NCBI GenBank assembly: GCA_964623885.1
Contig: CAZUVM010000096.1
Location: 1-51,205, forward strand
DNA: 51,205 nt
Source: CAZUVM01 sp964623885
Lineage (GTDB): Bacteria; Verrucomicrobiota; Verrucomicrobiia; Limisphaerales; UBA8199
Direction: 5' to 3'
The translations under genes and the position numbers were made by a program. Below, in pieces: positions 21,429-30,521 of the stretch; the stretch's first letter is position 1, and each line of letters starts with the position of its first letter. Under the pieces are notes generated by a model that was given only the letters and a program-made list of their open reading frames with translations, was not told the DNA's origin and did no database searches.

Positions 21429-22850
21429 ATGAAAACGTATCCGCTTTTCCTGAATGGAGAATTTGTTACGAGTGAGCCGGCCTGGAACATCATCAATCCA
21501 GCCACCGGCGAGCCGTGCGCGAAGATCTCAACCATCGATCGCAAACGCCTCGCGCAAGCGCTGACCGATGCTCACACAGCGTTCGGGCCGTGGCGCCAGT
21601 TGACCGCCAAGGCGCGCGGCGAATACCTGCGGCGAATGGCAGCCGAGCTGGAGCGGCGTCGCGACGAAATTGCCCGGCTAATCAGCTTGGAAAATGGCAA
21701 GCCGCTGCCGCAAAGCCTCGGAGAGGTGGGCATGTCCATCGACCATTTGCAATGGTTTGCGGAGGAAGGACGACGCGCTTACGGGCGGATTATCCCGCAC
21801 CAAACCGACGGCAAGCGCAACCTCGTGTTCAAGACACCCATTGGCGTGGTGGGTGCCATCGGCCCGTGGAACTTTCCGCTGGTGCTCGCGGTTCGCAAGC
21901 TGGCACCGGCGCTGGCTGTCGGATGTACGGTCGTGCTCAAGCCGGCCCGACAGACACCGCTCAGTTGCATTGCATTTGCCGAGTGCGCCCAGGCCGCACA
22001 GTTGCCCAAAGGCGTTCTCCAGATCGTTTGCGGTCCTTCCGATGAGTTCGGCCAGGAATTCCTGACCAATTCGCTTTGCCGGAAGGTAACCTTCACCGGC
22101 TCGACAGAAGTCGGCCGCGTCTTAATTCGCGGTGCGGCGTCGGCGATCAAACCGCTGTCGCTCGAGTTGGGCGGCAACGCGCCGGTGCTGGTATTCGCTG
22201 ACGCTGATATGAAGGCTGCTGTGGAAGGGGCGTTGTTGGCAAAAATGCGCAACACCGGGCAATCGTGCATCGGGGCCAATCGGCTTTATGTGCAGCGCCC
22301 GGTCTATGAGCGGTTTCTGGAAGCATTCGTTGAACGCGTGAAATCATTCAAAGTCGGCGAGGCTACGGAGCCGAATGTTGAAATTGGCCCGGTGATCGAC
22401 GAGGCTGCTTTGAAGCACGCGTTAAAATTGATCGAGGATGCGCGAACTCGAGGCGCGCGAGTTCTGTGTGGCGGCCGCCGCCTTGAACAAAAAGGGTATT
22501 ACCTCGAGCCGACGGTTCTGGCGGACGTGCCGGGAGACGGGTTATGCATGCATGATGAAATCTTCGCCCCCGTGGCGCCGGTAAGCGCCTTCGAAACTGA
22601 GGAAGAGGCCATTCGGCTCGCGAACCAAACTCCGTTCGGCCTGAGCGCTTATGCGTTCACACGCGATGTGGGCCGGGTGTTCCGACTAGCGGAAAATCTC
22701 GAGGCCGGCATGGTGGGCATCAATGACGGGCTACCGACGACGAGTAATGCGCCGTTTGGCGGGGTGAAGCAAAGCGGCTGGGGCCGGGAATTAGGCAGCG
22801 AAGGCCTCGAGGCTTTCCTGGAAACAAAACACGTTTCGCTTGGACTTTGA
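21429..22850 (+). CDS. NAD(P)-dependent succinate-semialdehyde-type dehydrogenase
   Basis: A 473-residue aldehyde dehydrogenase. Motifs: GPWNFPLVLAVRKLAPALA (cofactor-binding region), FTGSTEVGR, catalytic Glu in LELGGNAPVLVF, catalytic Cys in NTGQSCIGANRLYVQ, and the C-terminal NAPFGGVKQSGWGRELGSEG. The overall pattern, including FEEARRAYGRIIP-like FAEEGRRAYGRIIP, is closest to the GabD group that oxidises succinate semialdehyde to succinate; other semialdehydes are possible. Cytosolic. The ATG at 21429 lies 12 bp after the end of the interrupted repeat, so its promoter may lie within or before that element. Confidence 0.85.
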   Translation: MKTYPLFLNGEFVTSEPAWNIINPATGEPCAKISTIDRKRLAQALTDAHTAFGPWRQLTAKARGEYLRRMAAELERRRDEIARLISLENGKPLPQSLGEVGMSIDHLQWFAEEGRRAYGRIIPHQTDGKRNLVFKTPIGVVGAIGPWNFPLVLAVRKLAPALAVGCTVVLKPARQTPLSCIAFAECAQAAQLPKGVLQIVCGPSDEFGQEFLTNSLCRKVTFTGSTEVGRVLIRGAASAIKPLSLELGGNAPVLVFADADMKAAVEGALLAKMRNTGQSCIGANRLYVQRPVYERFLEAFVERVKSFKVGEATEPNVEIGPVIDEAALKHALKLIEDARTRGARVLCGGRRLEQKGYYLEPTVLADVPGDGLCMHDEIFAPVAPVSAFETEEEAIRLANQTPFGLSAYAFTRDVGRVFRLAENLEAGMVGINDGLPTTSNAPFGGVKQSGWGRELGSEGLEAFLETKHVSLGL

Positions 22851-23069
22851 TCAGTTCTGCCACCAGGGCCCGCCGCAGGGGAGCGTGAGATCGTCCTGTG
22901 GATCGGAAAAGGCCAGGACTACCTCGGCTGCTTCGAGGCGAAACTGCGCGGCTAACTTCAAAGCGTCTTCCGTACGTTCCAAATCGAGCGCGTGCTTGCG
23001 GTCGGAAGTCCATTCACGGCCGCCGCAATAATAAAAACCCGTGCGTATATTACGCAGCAACACCCTCAC
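22851..23069 (-). CDS. Small conserved hypothetical protein
   Basis: A 72-residue protein whose stop directly abuts the stop of the convergent dehydrogenase gene. Pattern MRVLLRNIRTGFYYCGGREWTSDRKHALDLE.TEDALKLA.....EAAEVVLAFSDP resembles a small family of unknown function I associate with Verrucomicrobiota and Planctomycetota: a beta-rich start with a FY.G...W motif, then a helix. No signal peptide. Cytoplasmic, function unknown. Confidence 0.65.
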   Translation of the reverse strand: MRVLLRNIRTGFYYCGGREWTSDRKHALDLERTEDALKLAAQFRLEAAEVVLAFSDPQDDLTLPCGGPWWQN

Positions 23070-23185
23070 AGTGTCCTCCAGGTGTTAGTCAAAATTGTAT
23101 GCCGATCAGTTCTCACGGCCATGCAACGTGCCATACGTGTGGTGGTGCCTCAATACAGGACAGTTCTGGATTTGACCCAGGGGAT

Positions 23186-23881
23186 TCACCGGGATTTTGG
23201 CCTAAGGAGTCGAATTAGAAGCAACAGCGGCCAACCTATATAGCGGCGGGCCCGGGGCGATTGCTCGGCCAAGTGGGTGTCTACGCTGGATTCGCTCACA
23301 ACGTCGAGGACCAATCCCGCGCGCACCGCCGCCATTAAGTAATCAGAAATCTGGTGAGGATAACTAGCCGGCCCAACCCGGTCTCCTGTTTCCGGTTCGA
23401 TAAATCGAGCCTGCACGCCTTTCAGCAGCATCGCCGGATGCATGACCGAAATGATGACCGCTCCGCCAGGCCGACAAAGACGGAGCATTTCGGCGAAAAA
23501 GGTGCTCAAATTCGGAATGTGATCCAGCACCAACGAGCAGAGAACAATATCGAAAGTCGCGGCAGGCAACGACAGCGGTTCCCCCAGATCACGCTGAACG
23601 AAATGGATGGCTTGAGCCCCGGGTTTGGCCCGGGCACGGGCCAACATTTCTTGCGAAAAGTCAACCGCGGTCACGTTTGCTCCGGCCTCTGCCAGACGTA
23701 GCGCGTGACGCCCCGTGCCGCAACCCAGATCGACTACGCTAAGTCCTCTGACATCTCCAATGAGCGCGGTGATATGCTCCTCTTCAAGCCGCACCAGCGG
23801 GTTGTCCTCCGTGTCGTAGATTTTCGCCCAACGATCGTAGCCTGCACGAGTCGGCACGACTTGTGTTGCATCCGGGGGCAT
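23186..23881 (-). CDS. Class I SAM-dependent methyltransferase
   Basis: A 231-residue protein when started at ATG 23881 (MPPDATQVVPTRAGYDRWAKIYD). GGAG lies 7 bp before this ATG and the stop of the esterase gene 6 bases upstream, supporting this start over the longer frame. Rossmann motifs: VVDLGCGTGRHALRLAEAG (SAM binding), VTAVDFSQEML, DIVLCSLVLDHI and RPGGAVIISVMHP. Methyl acceptor unknown; the fold is of the UbiE/Methyltransf_11 type. In an operon with the upstream esterase. Confidence 0.85.
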   Translation of the reverse strand: MPPDATQVVPTRAGYDRWAKIYDTEDNPLVRLEEEHITALIGDVRGLSVVDLGCGTGRHALRLAEAGANVTAVDFSQEMLARARAKPGAQAIHFVQRDLGEPLSLPAATFDIVLCSLVLDHIPNLSTFFAEMLRLCRPGGAVIISVMHPAMLLKGVQARFIEPETGDRVGPASYPHQISDYLMAAVRAGLVLDVVSESSVDTHLAEQSPRARRYIGWPLLLLIRLLRPKSR

Positions 23882-23889
23882 TGGATCTC

Positions 23890-24831
23890 CTATGTTTGTA
23901 AAGGCGGGAACAAAAACGTGAGCGCGCGTCTTGCCCGCAATCGCCAATAAAATTCGTTGTGCTGGCTTTTCTGGGCTTCGGGCCATTTGTCGCGCCGCAG
24001 GCCGCTGTGTTCCAATTCGGCCGGCGTGAGTGGTTTGGCATCGATATAGTGCATTAAATTGCTGTCCCAGCCAATGCGGCGCAGTTGTTCAACGACGACT
24101 TGTGTTTGCTCCCGGCCGTCGTCGCCACCCATGAAATCCACAACGCCGGAATCGAAATAAAATCGTATCGGCTTAGGCCGGCCTTGATATGGGCGCAGGA
24201 CATCCACGAGCAAATTAGTTTCGACTTGGAACGCGCCGGAGAGGCTGGCGGCAAGGCCAAAGATTTCCGGGTGTTCCCAAGCAAGCCGAAAACTGCAAAT
24301 GCCTCCCATTGACGAGCCAAGCACGCCGGTGTCAGCAGCTCCACGTTGAGTGCGATATTGCGAGTCGATTCGAGGCTTCAACTCCTTTATCAAAAAGTTA
24401 CAGTAGTTGGAAAATGCGGTCTGTTGCTCAGGTTGCTGCAGCCGCGCAATGCCGCCGTATTCCTGATATCGCGCCGGGCTATTGTCTACCGCCACGAGGA
24501 TGATTTCCCTCATTTGTCCGGCGCGGCTGAATTTATCTGCGGTCAGATCCAATTCCCAATTGCCCCAACCAAACGCAACGTTCGTCCCCGCCGAGCTGAA
24601 AACATTTTGACCGTCATGGACATAAAGCACGGGATAGTGCTTTTGCGTAGACTCGTAATAGGAAGGCGGAAGGTAAACGCGGACGGTGCGGTCACCGGCA
24701 AGAGATATCGAGTGATACGGAAATGTAACTGATCTTTCCTGTGCGGCAGCACTCGCGACTGCCAAAGCAGCCAGCAATAAAAAGGGCCGCCAGAAAGCAG
24801 CGCTGCTTCGCAAAGCATCACGGGCTACCAT
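23890..24831 (-). CDS. Secreted alpha/beta-hydrolase esterase (esterase D-like)
   Basis: A 313-residue protein from ATG 24831, which puts a signal peptide (residues 1-31, FLLLAALAVASAAAQ) at the start; a TTG 63 nt further upstream is the alternative. Esterase D-type features: VRVYLPPSYYES..HYPVLYVHDGQNVF, nucleophile Ser in GVLGSSMGGICSFRLA, an Asp in FYFDSGVVDFMGG, and His in SQHNEFYWRLRAR near the end. Probably hydrolyses carbohydrate or siderophore esters in the periplasm; substrate not predicted. Shares a transcript with the methyltransferase. Confidence 0.82.
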   Translation of the reverse strand: MVARDALRSSAAFWRPFLLLAALAVASAAAQERSVTFPYHSISLAGDRTVRVYLPPSYYESTQKHYPVLYVHDGQNVFSSAGTNVAFGWGNWELDLTADKFSRAGQMREIILVAVDNSPARYQEYGGIARLQQPEQQTAFSNYCNFLIKELKPRIDSQYRTQRGAADTGVLGSSMGGICSFRLAWEHPEIFGLAASLSGAFQVETNLLVDVLRPYQGRPKPIRFYFDSGVVDFMGGDDGREQTQVVVEQLRRIGWDSNLMHYIDAKPLTPAELEHSGLRRDKWPEAQKSQHNEFYWRLRARRALTFLFPPLQT

Positions 24832-24945
24832 TCTGCACTTGAGGTTTGAAAGAGCGTTCACACTCGAGCCGTCTGACTGGCGAATCGTCACCAATTCTGC
24901 GTTGCCTTTGTTGAAATAGAGACTTAGGCCAAACGACGGGACTGC

Positions 24946-25545
24946 TCAAGTCTGCGATGGCGCCGGAATCCAGAGCTTCTGCCCGACGCGCAGTTTCTCC
25001 GGCTTGAGTCCCGGGTTGGCTTTGAGGATTTGATCGGTGCTGACTTTTATATTCTTCTCACGATAAGCCTGAACAATTGTTGAAAGCGTGTCACCGCTCT
25101 GCACTTCGTATTCGAACCCTTTTTCCGGCTTGGCCGGCTTATCGTCAATGCTGGAGGTGTTCGAAGTCGTGGAACCGTTGGCAATGGTTTTGTGGGTCGG
25201 GGGGAGCGGCGCCAAGAGTTGTTTGCGCAGGCTAACCAACTCGGTTCGGATCTTGTCGTAATCCTCGAGTCGCTTTCGATCCACTTCTTTCACAGCATCG
25301 GCCACGCGTTTCAGGTCGTCGGGGCTGGCGTAGGTGGCAGTGGGTTTGGAAGCCTGATCGCGCAGATTCGAGATCTCGCGCATCAAGCTGTCGATTTGCT
25401 TTCGCAGCGATTCCTGGCCGGCGCGCAAGTCGTCAATTTGCCCGGTCAGTTTGTTGAGCCGCTCTTCGGTGGCGGCGTCCTGAGCGCGCAGGTTCGGCCC
25501 GCAACACAGCGCCAACGCCGTCAATACTAATGAAATCCGTTTCAT
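24946..25545 (-). CDS. LysM-domain exported protein with coiled coil
   Basis: A 199-residue protein from ATG 25545 (MKRISLVLTALALCCGPNLRAQ, a signal peptide). Residues 25-110 are a heptad-like coiled coil (ERLNKLTGQIDDLRAGQESL, KQIDSLMREISNLRDQ). Residues 147-195 are a LysM domain: YEVQSGDTLSTIVQAYREKN, TDQILKANPGLKPEKLRVGQKLWIP. LysM binds peptidoglycan N-acetylglucosamine, so the protein is likely a cell-wall-anchored periplasmic factor. Divergent from prmC. Confidence 0.82.
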   Translation of the reverse strand: MKRISLVLTALALCCGPNLRAQDAATEERLNKLTGQIDDLRAGQESLRKQIDSLMREISNLRDQASKPTATYASPDDLKRVADAVKEVDRKRLEDYDKIRTELVSLRKQLLAPLPPTHKTIANGSTTSNTSSIDDKPAKPEKGFEYEVQSGDTLSTIVQAYREKNIKVSTDQILKANPGLKPEKLRVGQKLWIPAPSQT

Positions 25546-25704
25546 GGCCCGACAATAGGAGCGTGAGCTCCCCAGTTCAAGGCCAAGTTGGACTTGCGCC
25601 AAGGCGTCGCAAAACCGGGTCTTTCACAGATTAGACTGCCCGTCCTCAGCTCGTTCAGCATTCTTTTCGCTTTGCACGCCAGGCGAGCGTTTTAGATTGT
25701 CGCC

Positions 25705-26568
25705 GTGACTGTGCTGGAAGTGATCCGACGGAGCGCCGAGTTCCTGCAAAAAAAAGGCGTCGACTCCGCTCGCTTGCAAGCCGAGTTGCTTTTAGCAGAG
25801 GTGCTGAAGCTGCCGCGGATGCAGTTGTACCTCAATTTCGAACGCGCGTTAATAGCGGCGGAAGAGGACACTTTTCGTGAATTCGTAAGGCGCCGCGGCC
25901 AGCGCGAGCCACTGCAGCAGATCATTGGTTCGACGTCGTTCTGCGGGTTGGAGATTGCCGTGAATCGGCATGTGCTGGTGCCGCGGCCGGAAACCGAATT
26001 GCTCGCGGAAAACGCCTGGAAATTTCTGATCGAGGCTTCCGCGCGCGACTCGAGGCCAGTATTGGCCCTGGATTATGGGACCGGTAGCGGCTGCCTGGCG
26101 GTAGCGCTGGCCGTAAAGTGCGAGGCGTGCCGCGTTACGGCTCTCGATGTTTCGCCCGATGCCCTCGACCTGGCTCGACAAAATGCGGCTGGCAATGGCG
26201 TCGCCGAACGAATCAGTTTCATCCAGGCAAATACCCTTGAGATGCTGCCAGACAAATTTCAGTTCGATCTCCTGGTGAGTAATCCGCCTTACATTCCCAC
26301 GGCAGAAATTGCCACGTTACAGCCCGAGGTGCGCGATTATGAGCCGCGCCAGGCGTTGGATGGTGGCACTGATGGATTGGATTTTTATCGGCGGTTCGCC
26401 ACAGGCGCGGCTGCGTTGCTCCGAGCCGGGGGCAAAATCATGCTCGAAATCGGCGATAGCCAGGCGTCCGCGCTGCGGAATTTGTTCGAACAGCAAAACT
26501 GGATTGTCGAGCGCGTCATCGATGATTACAATCAGCGCCCGAGAGTTCTAATAGCTGCTCATGGATAG
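25705..26568 (+). CDS. prmC: Peptide chain release factor N5-glutamine methyltransferase
   Basis: A 287-residue protein. N-terminal helical domain (residues 1-75) then a SAM-dependent methyltransferase domain: PRPETELLAENA, LDYGTGSGCLAVALA, the NPPY catalytic motif in LLVSNPPYIPTAE, and DGLDFYRR. Methylates the GGQ glutamine of release factors RF1 and RF2. GTG start at 25705 gives the family's normal N-terminus. The 3' end overlaps murA by 8 bp, indicating translational coupling. Confidence 0.92.
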   Translation: MTVLEVIRRSAEFLQKKGVDSARLQAELLLAEVLKLPRMQLYLNFERALIAAEEDTFREFVRRRGQREPLQQIIGSTSFCGLEIAVNRHVLVPRPETELLAENAWKFLIEASARDSRPVLALDYGTGSGCLAVALAVKCEACRVTALDVSPDALDLARQNAAGNGVAERISFIQANTLEMLPDKFQFDLLVSNPPYIPTAEIATLQPEVRDYEPRQALDGGTDGLDFYRRFATGAAALLRAGGKIMLEIGDSQASALRNLFEQQNWIVERVIDDYNQRPRVLIAAHG

Positions 26569-27823
26569 TCTGCTAATTAAAGGCGGCGTCCCGCTGCACG
26601 GTGAGGTTGCCATCAGCGGAGCGAAAAACGCTGTACTGCCTATCCTGGCGGCCACGCTGCTCACGACCGAGCCGTGTGTCATTCGCCGTGTGCCCAATCT
26701 GAGCGACGTGCGCTTCATGGGCCAGATCCTTACCTGGCTGGGCGCTTCCGTGCGGTTCGAGAACGGGACGGTGCGCGTCCAGGCGCGGCAGATCAAAGGC
26801 ACGGGCGAGTACGATCTGATTCGCAAGATGCGGGGCTCGATTTGCATTATGGGCCCGCTGCTGGCGCGCCTGCATAAGGCCGCCGTTTCGTTGCCGGGTG
26901 GTTGCATAATCGGCGCCCGGCCGATCAATCTTCATCTTAAAGGTTTTGAGGCGCTTGGAGCTAAAGTGGTCATTGACGGCGGCTACGTGCACGCCAGCGC
27001 GAAAAGATTGATCGGCGCTCCGATGTTCCTTGGCGGCCGTGCCGGTTCCACAGTGCTGGGCACCGCCAATGTCATGATGGCCGCCACACTCGCGGAAGGC
27101 GTCACAATCATTGAAAGCGCCGCGTGCGAGCCGGAGGTAGTGGATCTGGCCACGTTCCTGAACGCAATGGGCGCGAAGATTTCCGGCGCCGGAAGCCCGA
27201 CCATTACAATCGCCGGAGTCAAGAAATTGCACGGTACCGAGCACGAGGTCATCCCCGATCGCATCGAAGCCGCTACTTACGCCATTGCCGCGGCGGTCAC
27301 TAACGGCGAAGTGCAGCTCCGCGGCGCCCGAGCCGACCATATGCATGCCGTGCTCGATAAATTATCCGATGCCGGCGCTAAAATTGAGCGAAACGGTTCC
27401 GGCCTTAGGGTGCGCCGGGGCGGACGTCTCAAACCGGTCGATATTACCACCCTGCCCTATTCCGGGTTTCCCACGGATGCCCAGGCGCAAATGATGACGC
27501 TAATGGCCGTAACACCCGGCATCAGCATCATTACCGAACGCATTTTCGAATCGCGCTTCATGCATGTGAGCGAATTGTCCCGGCTTGGGGCGGACATTGA
27601 AATCGAAGGACCCAGCGCAATTGTCAAAGGCGGCAAACCTTTGAGCGGCGCGCCGGTTATGGCGAGCGATCTTCGCGCCTCGGCCGCGCTGGTGCTCGCC
27701 GGTCTCGCCGCTCGCGGCACGACGCAGGTTAATCGGGTGTATCACATCGATCGCGGGTACGAACAAATCGACGAAAAACTACGGCAGTTGGGCGCGCGCA
27801 TCGAACGCATCGAAGAGTCATGA
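26561..27823 (+). CDS. murA: UDP-N-acetylglucosamine 1-carboxyvinyltransferase
   Basis: A 420-residue protein, standard length. Starts with MDSLLIKGGVPLHGEVAISG, and has AKNAVLPI, catalytic Cys115 in LPGGCIIGAR (the fosfomycin target residue in E. coli numbering) and HVSELSRLGADI. First committed step of peptidoglycan synthesis: transfers enolpyruvate from PEP to UDP-GlcNAc in the cytosol. The Cys form, rather than Asp, predicts fosfomycin sensitivity. Overlaps prmC upstream and shares ATGA with the next gene. Confidence 0.95.
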   Translation: MDSLLIKGGVPLHGEVAISGAKNAVLPILAATLLTTEPCVIRRVPNLSDVRFMGQILTWLGASVRFENGTVRVQARQIKGTGEYDLIRKMRGSICIMGPLLARLHKAAVSLPGGCIIGARPINLHLKGFEALGAKVVIDGGYVHASAKRLIGAPMFLGGRAGSTVLGTANVMMAATLAEGVTIIESAACEPEVVDLATFLNAMGAKISGAGSPTITIAGVKKLHGTEHEVIPDRIEAATYAIAAAVTNGEVQLRGARADHMHAVLDKLSDAGAKIERNGSGLRVRRGGRLKPVDITTLPYSGFPTDAQAQMMTLMAVTPGISIITERIFESRFMHVSELSRLGADIEIEGPSAIVKGGKPLSGAPVMASDLRASAALVLAGLAARGTTQVNRVYHIDRGYEQIDEKLRQLGARIERIEES

Positions 27824-28239
27824 CGACCAAGCTGATTGCGGCCGTGATCGTTCTCGCTGTCTTATGGGGCGGCTGGGAACTGTTTTTTTATTGGGAAAGA
27901 GTAAAAAACGAGCAGGAAACTGAAAAGAAACAGGCCGCGTCGGCGGTGATCGCGGGCGATCAGCTTCCCGGTTTCCCGCCTCAGGCCACCGCCCAGCTCG
28001 AAACCAGCTTACATGCTGCTGAAGCTCAAGGCGCCGCAGGGTTGCGCAATTGGTTGAAGCGGTACGGGCCGGCCATCCAGGACCCCCGCAAAGCCTGGAT
28101 CGAATTGGATTATTGCCTCCTGCTCTCGCGTGAAAGCCCGGCTGAAGCCAAACGTGTATTTGCCGAGGTCAAAGCGCGCACTTCCTCCACATCGCCGGTC
28201 TGGCCTCGCATCAAGCAGCTCTCAAAAACCTACGAGTAG
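27820..28239 (+). CDS. Membrane-anchored hypothetical protein, murA operon
   Basis: A 139-residue protein whose ATG overlaps the murA stop as ATGA. One N-terminal membrane helix (residues 4-26, LIAAVIVLAVLWGGWELFFYW), then a soluble helical domain that resembles a TPR-like hairpin: GLRNWLKRYGPAIQDPRKAWIELDYCLLL, PAEAKRVFAEVKAR. Likely faces the periplasm or cytoplasm as an anchored scaffold. The position suggests an envelope role, but no family was recognised. Confidence 0.75.
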   Translation: MTTKLIAAVIVLAVLWGGWELFFYWERVKNEQETEKKQAASAVIAGDQLPGFPPQATAQLETSLHAAEAQGAAGLRNWLKRYGPAIQDPRKAWIELDYCLLLSRESPAEAKRVFAEVKARTSSTSPVWPRIKQLSKTYE

Positions 28240-28376
28240 CAGGATGGGACCGAGGGCGATGCTCAGCACCTGGGGCGGTTAATATTTCCCTTTTTCTTCG
28301 CTATGGTTTTTTTCCTCGCCTTTTTTAAAACCAGCACTTATTCTGTTCTCACTGTCAGTCAATCGAAAGGCCGCTT

Positions 28377-28892
28377 ATGGATGTGATCTTTAACTGTCCG
28401 AAGTGCGATCAGGAATTGGCGGTGGACAGCTCAGGCGCGGGGGAATCCATCAACTGCCCTGCTTGTGGCGAAAGCATCGTCATTCCGGAATCCAACAACG
28501 TGGTACCGCGTCCCGGTGTTCAGAACGACTCGCCCCCGGTTCGTATCGAGGGTCTCCCGGTCAACCCGATTTCCTCCTCGGCTGCCGCCAAGGTCGAGTT
28601 GCACCTGAAGGTCCCCAGCAACAAAGCTGCTGAGAGCTTGATCGCCAAACCGCTCGCCCCTCTGGAGGTCGCCGCCAAGGACACTGACAAAAAGATGCGT
28701 GTCAAAACCATCCGGCACACGGACTGCATCGAGGTGGGACACGATAAGTTCGACGAGGTCGTTTCGAATTTCCTAAACCGGGTGGGCGAAAGCAATGTCG
28801 TCAGTCTGACCCCGATTACCTACACCTTCCTTGATATTGGAACGCAGAAGCTAATGACCGAGTTCGGGGTCATGATTGTGTACAGAGGTTGA
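28377..28892 (+). CDS. Zinc-ribbon protein
   Basis: A 171-residue protein. Residues 6-30 form a zinc ribbon, CPKC ... CPAC (Cys 8, 11, 28 and 31 in NCPKCDQELAVDS and NCPACGESIVIPE). A Ser/Pro-rich linker follows, and residues 105-170 form a compact alpha/beta domain (VKTIRHTDCIEVGHDKFDEV, LTPITYTFLDIGTQKLMTEFGVMIVYRG), which may be a ligand-binding or interaction fold. No membrane segment. Zinc-ribbon starts of this kind are frequent in this phylum; function unknown. Confidence 0.75.
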   Translation: MDVIFNCPKCDQELAVDSSGAGESINCPACGESIVIPESNNVVPRPGVQNDSPPVRIEGLPVNPISSSAAAKVELHLKVPSNKAAESLIAKPLAPLEVAAKDTDKKMRVKTIRHTDCIEVGHDKFDEVVSNFLNRVGESNVVSLTPITYTFLDIGTQKLMTEFGVMIVYRG

Positions 28893-28911
28893 TCCAGTTG
28901 GGTGATGAGCG

Positions 28912-28953
28912 GGCGAACGTTCCGGCTCGCCGCGGCCGGAATGTGCGTTCGAA
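28912..28953 (+). other. Short attC-like hairpin or terminator stem
   Basis: GGCGAAC (28912-28918) and GTTCGAA (28947-28953) bracket a stem, CGTTCCGGC / GCCGGAATGTGCG. The boxes resemble those of the cassette array, but the total of 42 nt is shorter than known attC sites and no extra-base pattern is present. It lies 20 bases past the zinc-ribbon gene stop and could equally be a transcription-end hairpin without a U-tract. Confidence 0.3.
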
Positions 28954-29053
28954 GAGTGGGACCCACGGCGGCAAAACTCATCGGCTTCAGCGCGTGAGCA
29001 GTCTGCCCCGGCTGCTTCTGGTTAAGGTTTCTCGAGAGCTAACGCCCGCAGAC

Positions 29054-29344
29054 TTAGTTGTTCTCGGGTCGGGGCAGGATCAATTGCCCGCGATAGACGA
29101 AGTCCTTCCCCGAGCTCTTCTGCAGCAGAGCAGGATCAATCTCAACTCGGGCCTTAAGCATAAAGGTCCCAACTGAGATTGCGTCCCACACTACAAATGC
29201 CCGCTGCCCTTCGAACTCAAGGTCTAAATCCAGGAACCCTGACCCACCGTCTGATACCTTGATATTTCGTTTGTACATCTTACTACTGTTCTTCTGATCA
29301 AACCTGTCTGATTCGACCAATACCTTTTTTATTAAATTCCCCAT
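29054..29344 (-). CDS. Hypothetical protein, AT-richer than surroundings
   Basis: A 96-residue protein. The amino-acid composition looks like real coding sequence: a basic start (MGNLIKKVLVESDRFDQ), then a beta-rich part (FLDLDLEFEGQRAFVVWDA, VGTFMLKARVEID). No known domain seen and no signal peptide. The DNA is more AT-rich than adjacent genes, so it may be recently acquired. Faces away from the next + strand gene; the 98 bp between them would hold divergent promoters. Confidence 0.5.
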   Translation of the reverse strand: MGNLIKKVLVESDRFDQKNSSKMYKRNIKVSDGGSGFLDLDLEFEGQRAFVVWDAISVGTFMLKARVEIDPALLQKSSGKDFVYRGQLILPRPENN

Positions 29345-29451
29345 CCGGAGTCACGCCCAAAAAGCAGAGCAAGGGACATCTGCAGGTGGCGGAAACCCTT
29401 GACAACCATGCTAAAAGGATAATGGTACTGTAACGTACGTCCATGGCAGTT

Positions 29452-30459
29452 ATGAAAACTTCGTTCTGCTTTCCAAATCGCAAAGTCCGAGCCGTGTGCT
29501 GTCTAACTTTGCTCGCGCTTTTCCCGGTCACAACTTTCAATGTCCTGGCATTATCCACAACGGGTGATGTCGTAGCGCCGCTGGGCGCCCCGCCGCCGGA
29601 CACGAGTTCTGGAACCATTATGTCGCCGGGCGTGCATGAAGTCTTGCGGCTGGTGCAGGCCAAAGTCGCTCCGGACGTAATCCGGGCTTATATCAAGAAT
29701 TCCGCCACCACCTTCAACTTGACCGCGAGCCAGATTATTGCGCTGAAAGACCAGGGTGTGCCTGACGATTTGCTGGCGACAATGCTCGAACGAACCGGAG
29801 AGTTAAATGCGCAGATGCGTCAGACGGTTCAGCCTTATCCGAATGCTGCGGCGCAACCGGCGTACCCTGCAACGCAGCCAACCTACCCGCAAGCCGTCGC
29901 CCCTTATCCTGCACAGCCGAACTACGGGCCCGATTACACGACGATCCCCTACACGGATTACGCTTATCCTAACTACTACCCTTACTCAGGCTATTATCCG
30001 TATAGCTATTATTCCTATCCGTACTTTGGCTTCTCCTCTTATTATCCCTATGGTTACGGCTATTACGGAGGTAACTGTTATTATTATCACGGTCATTGGT
30101 ATCCCTATTGGGGACACGGTGGCCATGGCGGACACTTTGGCGCTCACGGCGGGTTCCATAATGCGCCGGGCACTTTTGCGCACGGCGGCTTCGGCGGTCC
30201 AAATCACAATTTTGCCTTTGCGCCCGCCCACAACTTTGCCAGCCGATCGGTCGCCCCGCATTCCGGCTTTGCCCCGTCACACGGTTTTGGTGGTCATTCA
30301 GCCGGTTTCGCGATGAGCACCGGAGGATTCCGCACCGGCGGTTTCCAGGGCGGCGGCGGGGCTCACGGAGGCGGCGGATTTAGCGGTGGATTCCACGGCG
30401 GGGGTGGATTCCGAGGAGGTGGAGGCTTTAGCGGTGGTCATGGCGGCGGACACCGGTGA
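29452..30459 (+). CDS. Exported Tyr/Gly/His-rich low-complexity protein
   Basis: A 335-residue protein from ATG 29452 (another ATG 9 nt earlier is possible). Signal peptide: VRAVCCLTLLALFPVTTFNVLA. Residues 60-120 form a helical domain, EVLRLVQAKVAPDVIRAYIKNSATTFNLTASQIIALKDQGVPDDLLATMLER, a pattern often found before low-complexity tails in this phylum (split here only by domain boundaries). Then a Pro/Tyr-rich stretch (residues 128-205, repeats like YPYSGYYPYSYYSYPYFG) and a Gly/His/Phe-rich C-terminus (GGHGGHFGAHGG, GGGFRGGGGFSGGHGGG). Probably a surface or matrix protein; metal binding by His is conceivable. Confidence 0.75.
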   Translation: MKTSFCFPNRKVRAVCCLTLLALFPVTTFNVLALSTTGDVVAPLGAPPPDTSSGTIMSPGVHEVLRLVQAKVAPDVIRAYIKNSATTFNLTASQIIALKDQGVPDDLLATMLERTGELNAQMRQTVQPYPNAAAQPAYPATQPTYPQAVAPYPAQPNYGPDYTTIPYTDYAYPNYYPYSGYYPYSYYSYPYFGFSSYYPYGYGYYGGNCYYYHGHWYPYWGHGGHGGHFGAHGGFHNAPGTFAHGGFGGPNHNFAFAPAHNFASRSVAPHSGFAPSHGFGGHSAGFAMSTGGFRTGGFQGGGGAHGGGGFSGGFHGGGGFRGGGGFSGGHGGGHR

Positions 30460-30521
30460 GGCCACCGGGGCCGACCCTGAATCGATCTTCGCCGGGCGGC
30501 TGCTGACCGCCGCTCGTGCGC

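Noticed and set aside
29395..29442. TTGACA at about 29399 as a sigma-70 promoter for the Tyr/Gly-rich gene
   Set aside because: No -10 element at 16-18 bp spacing; the GATAAT downstream is only about 13 bp away.
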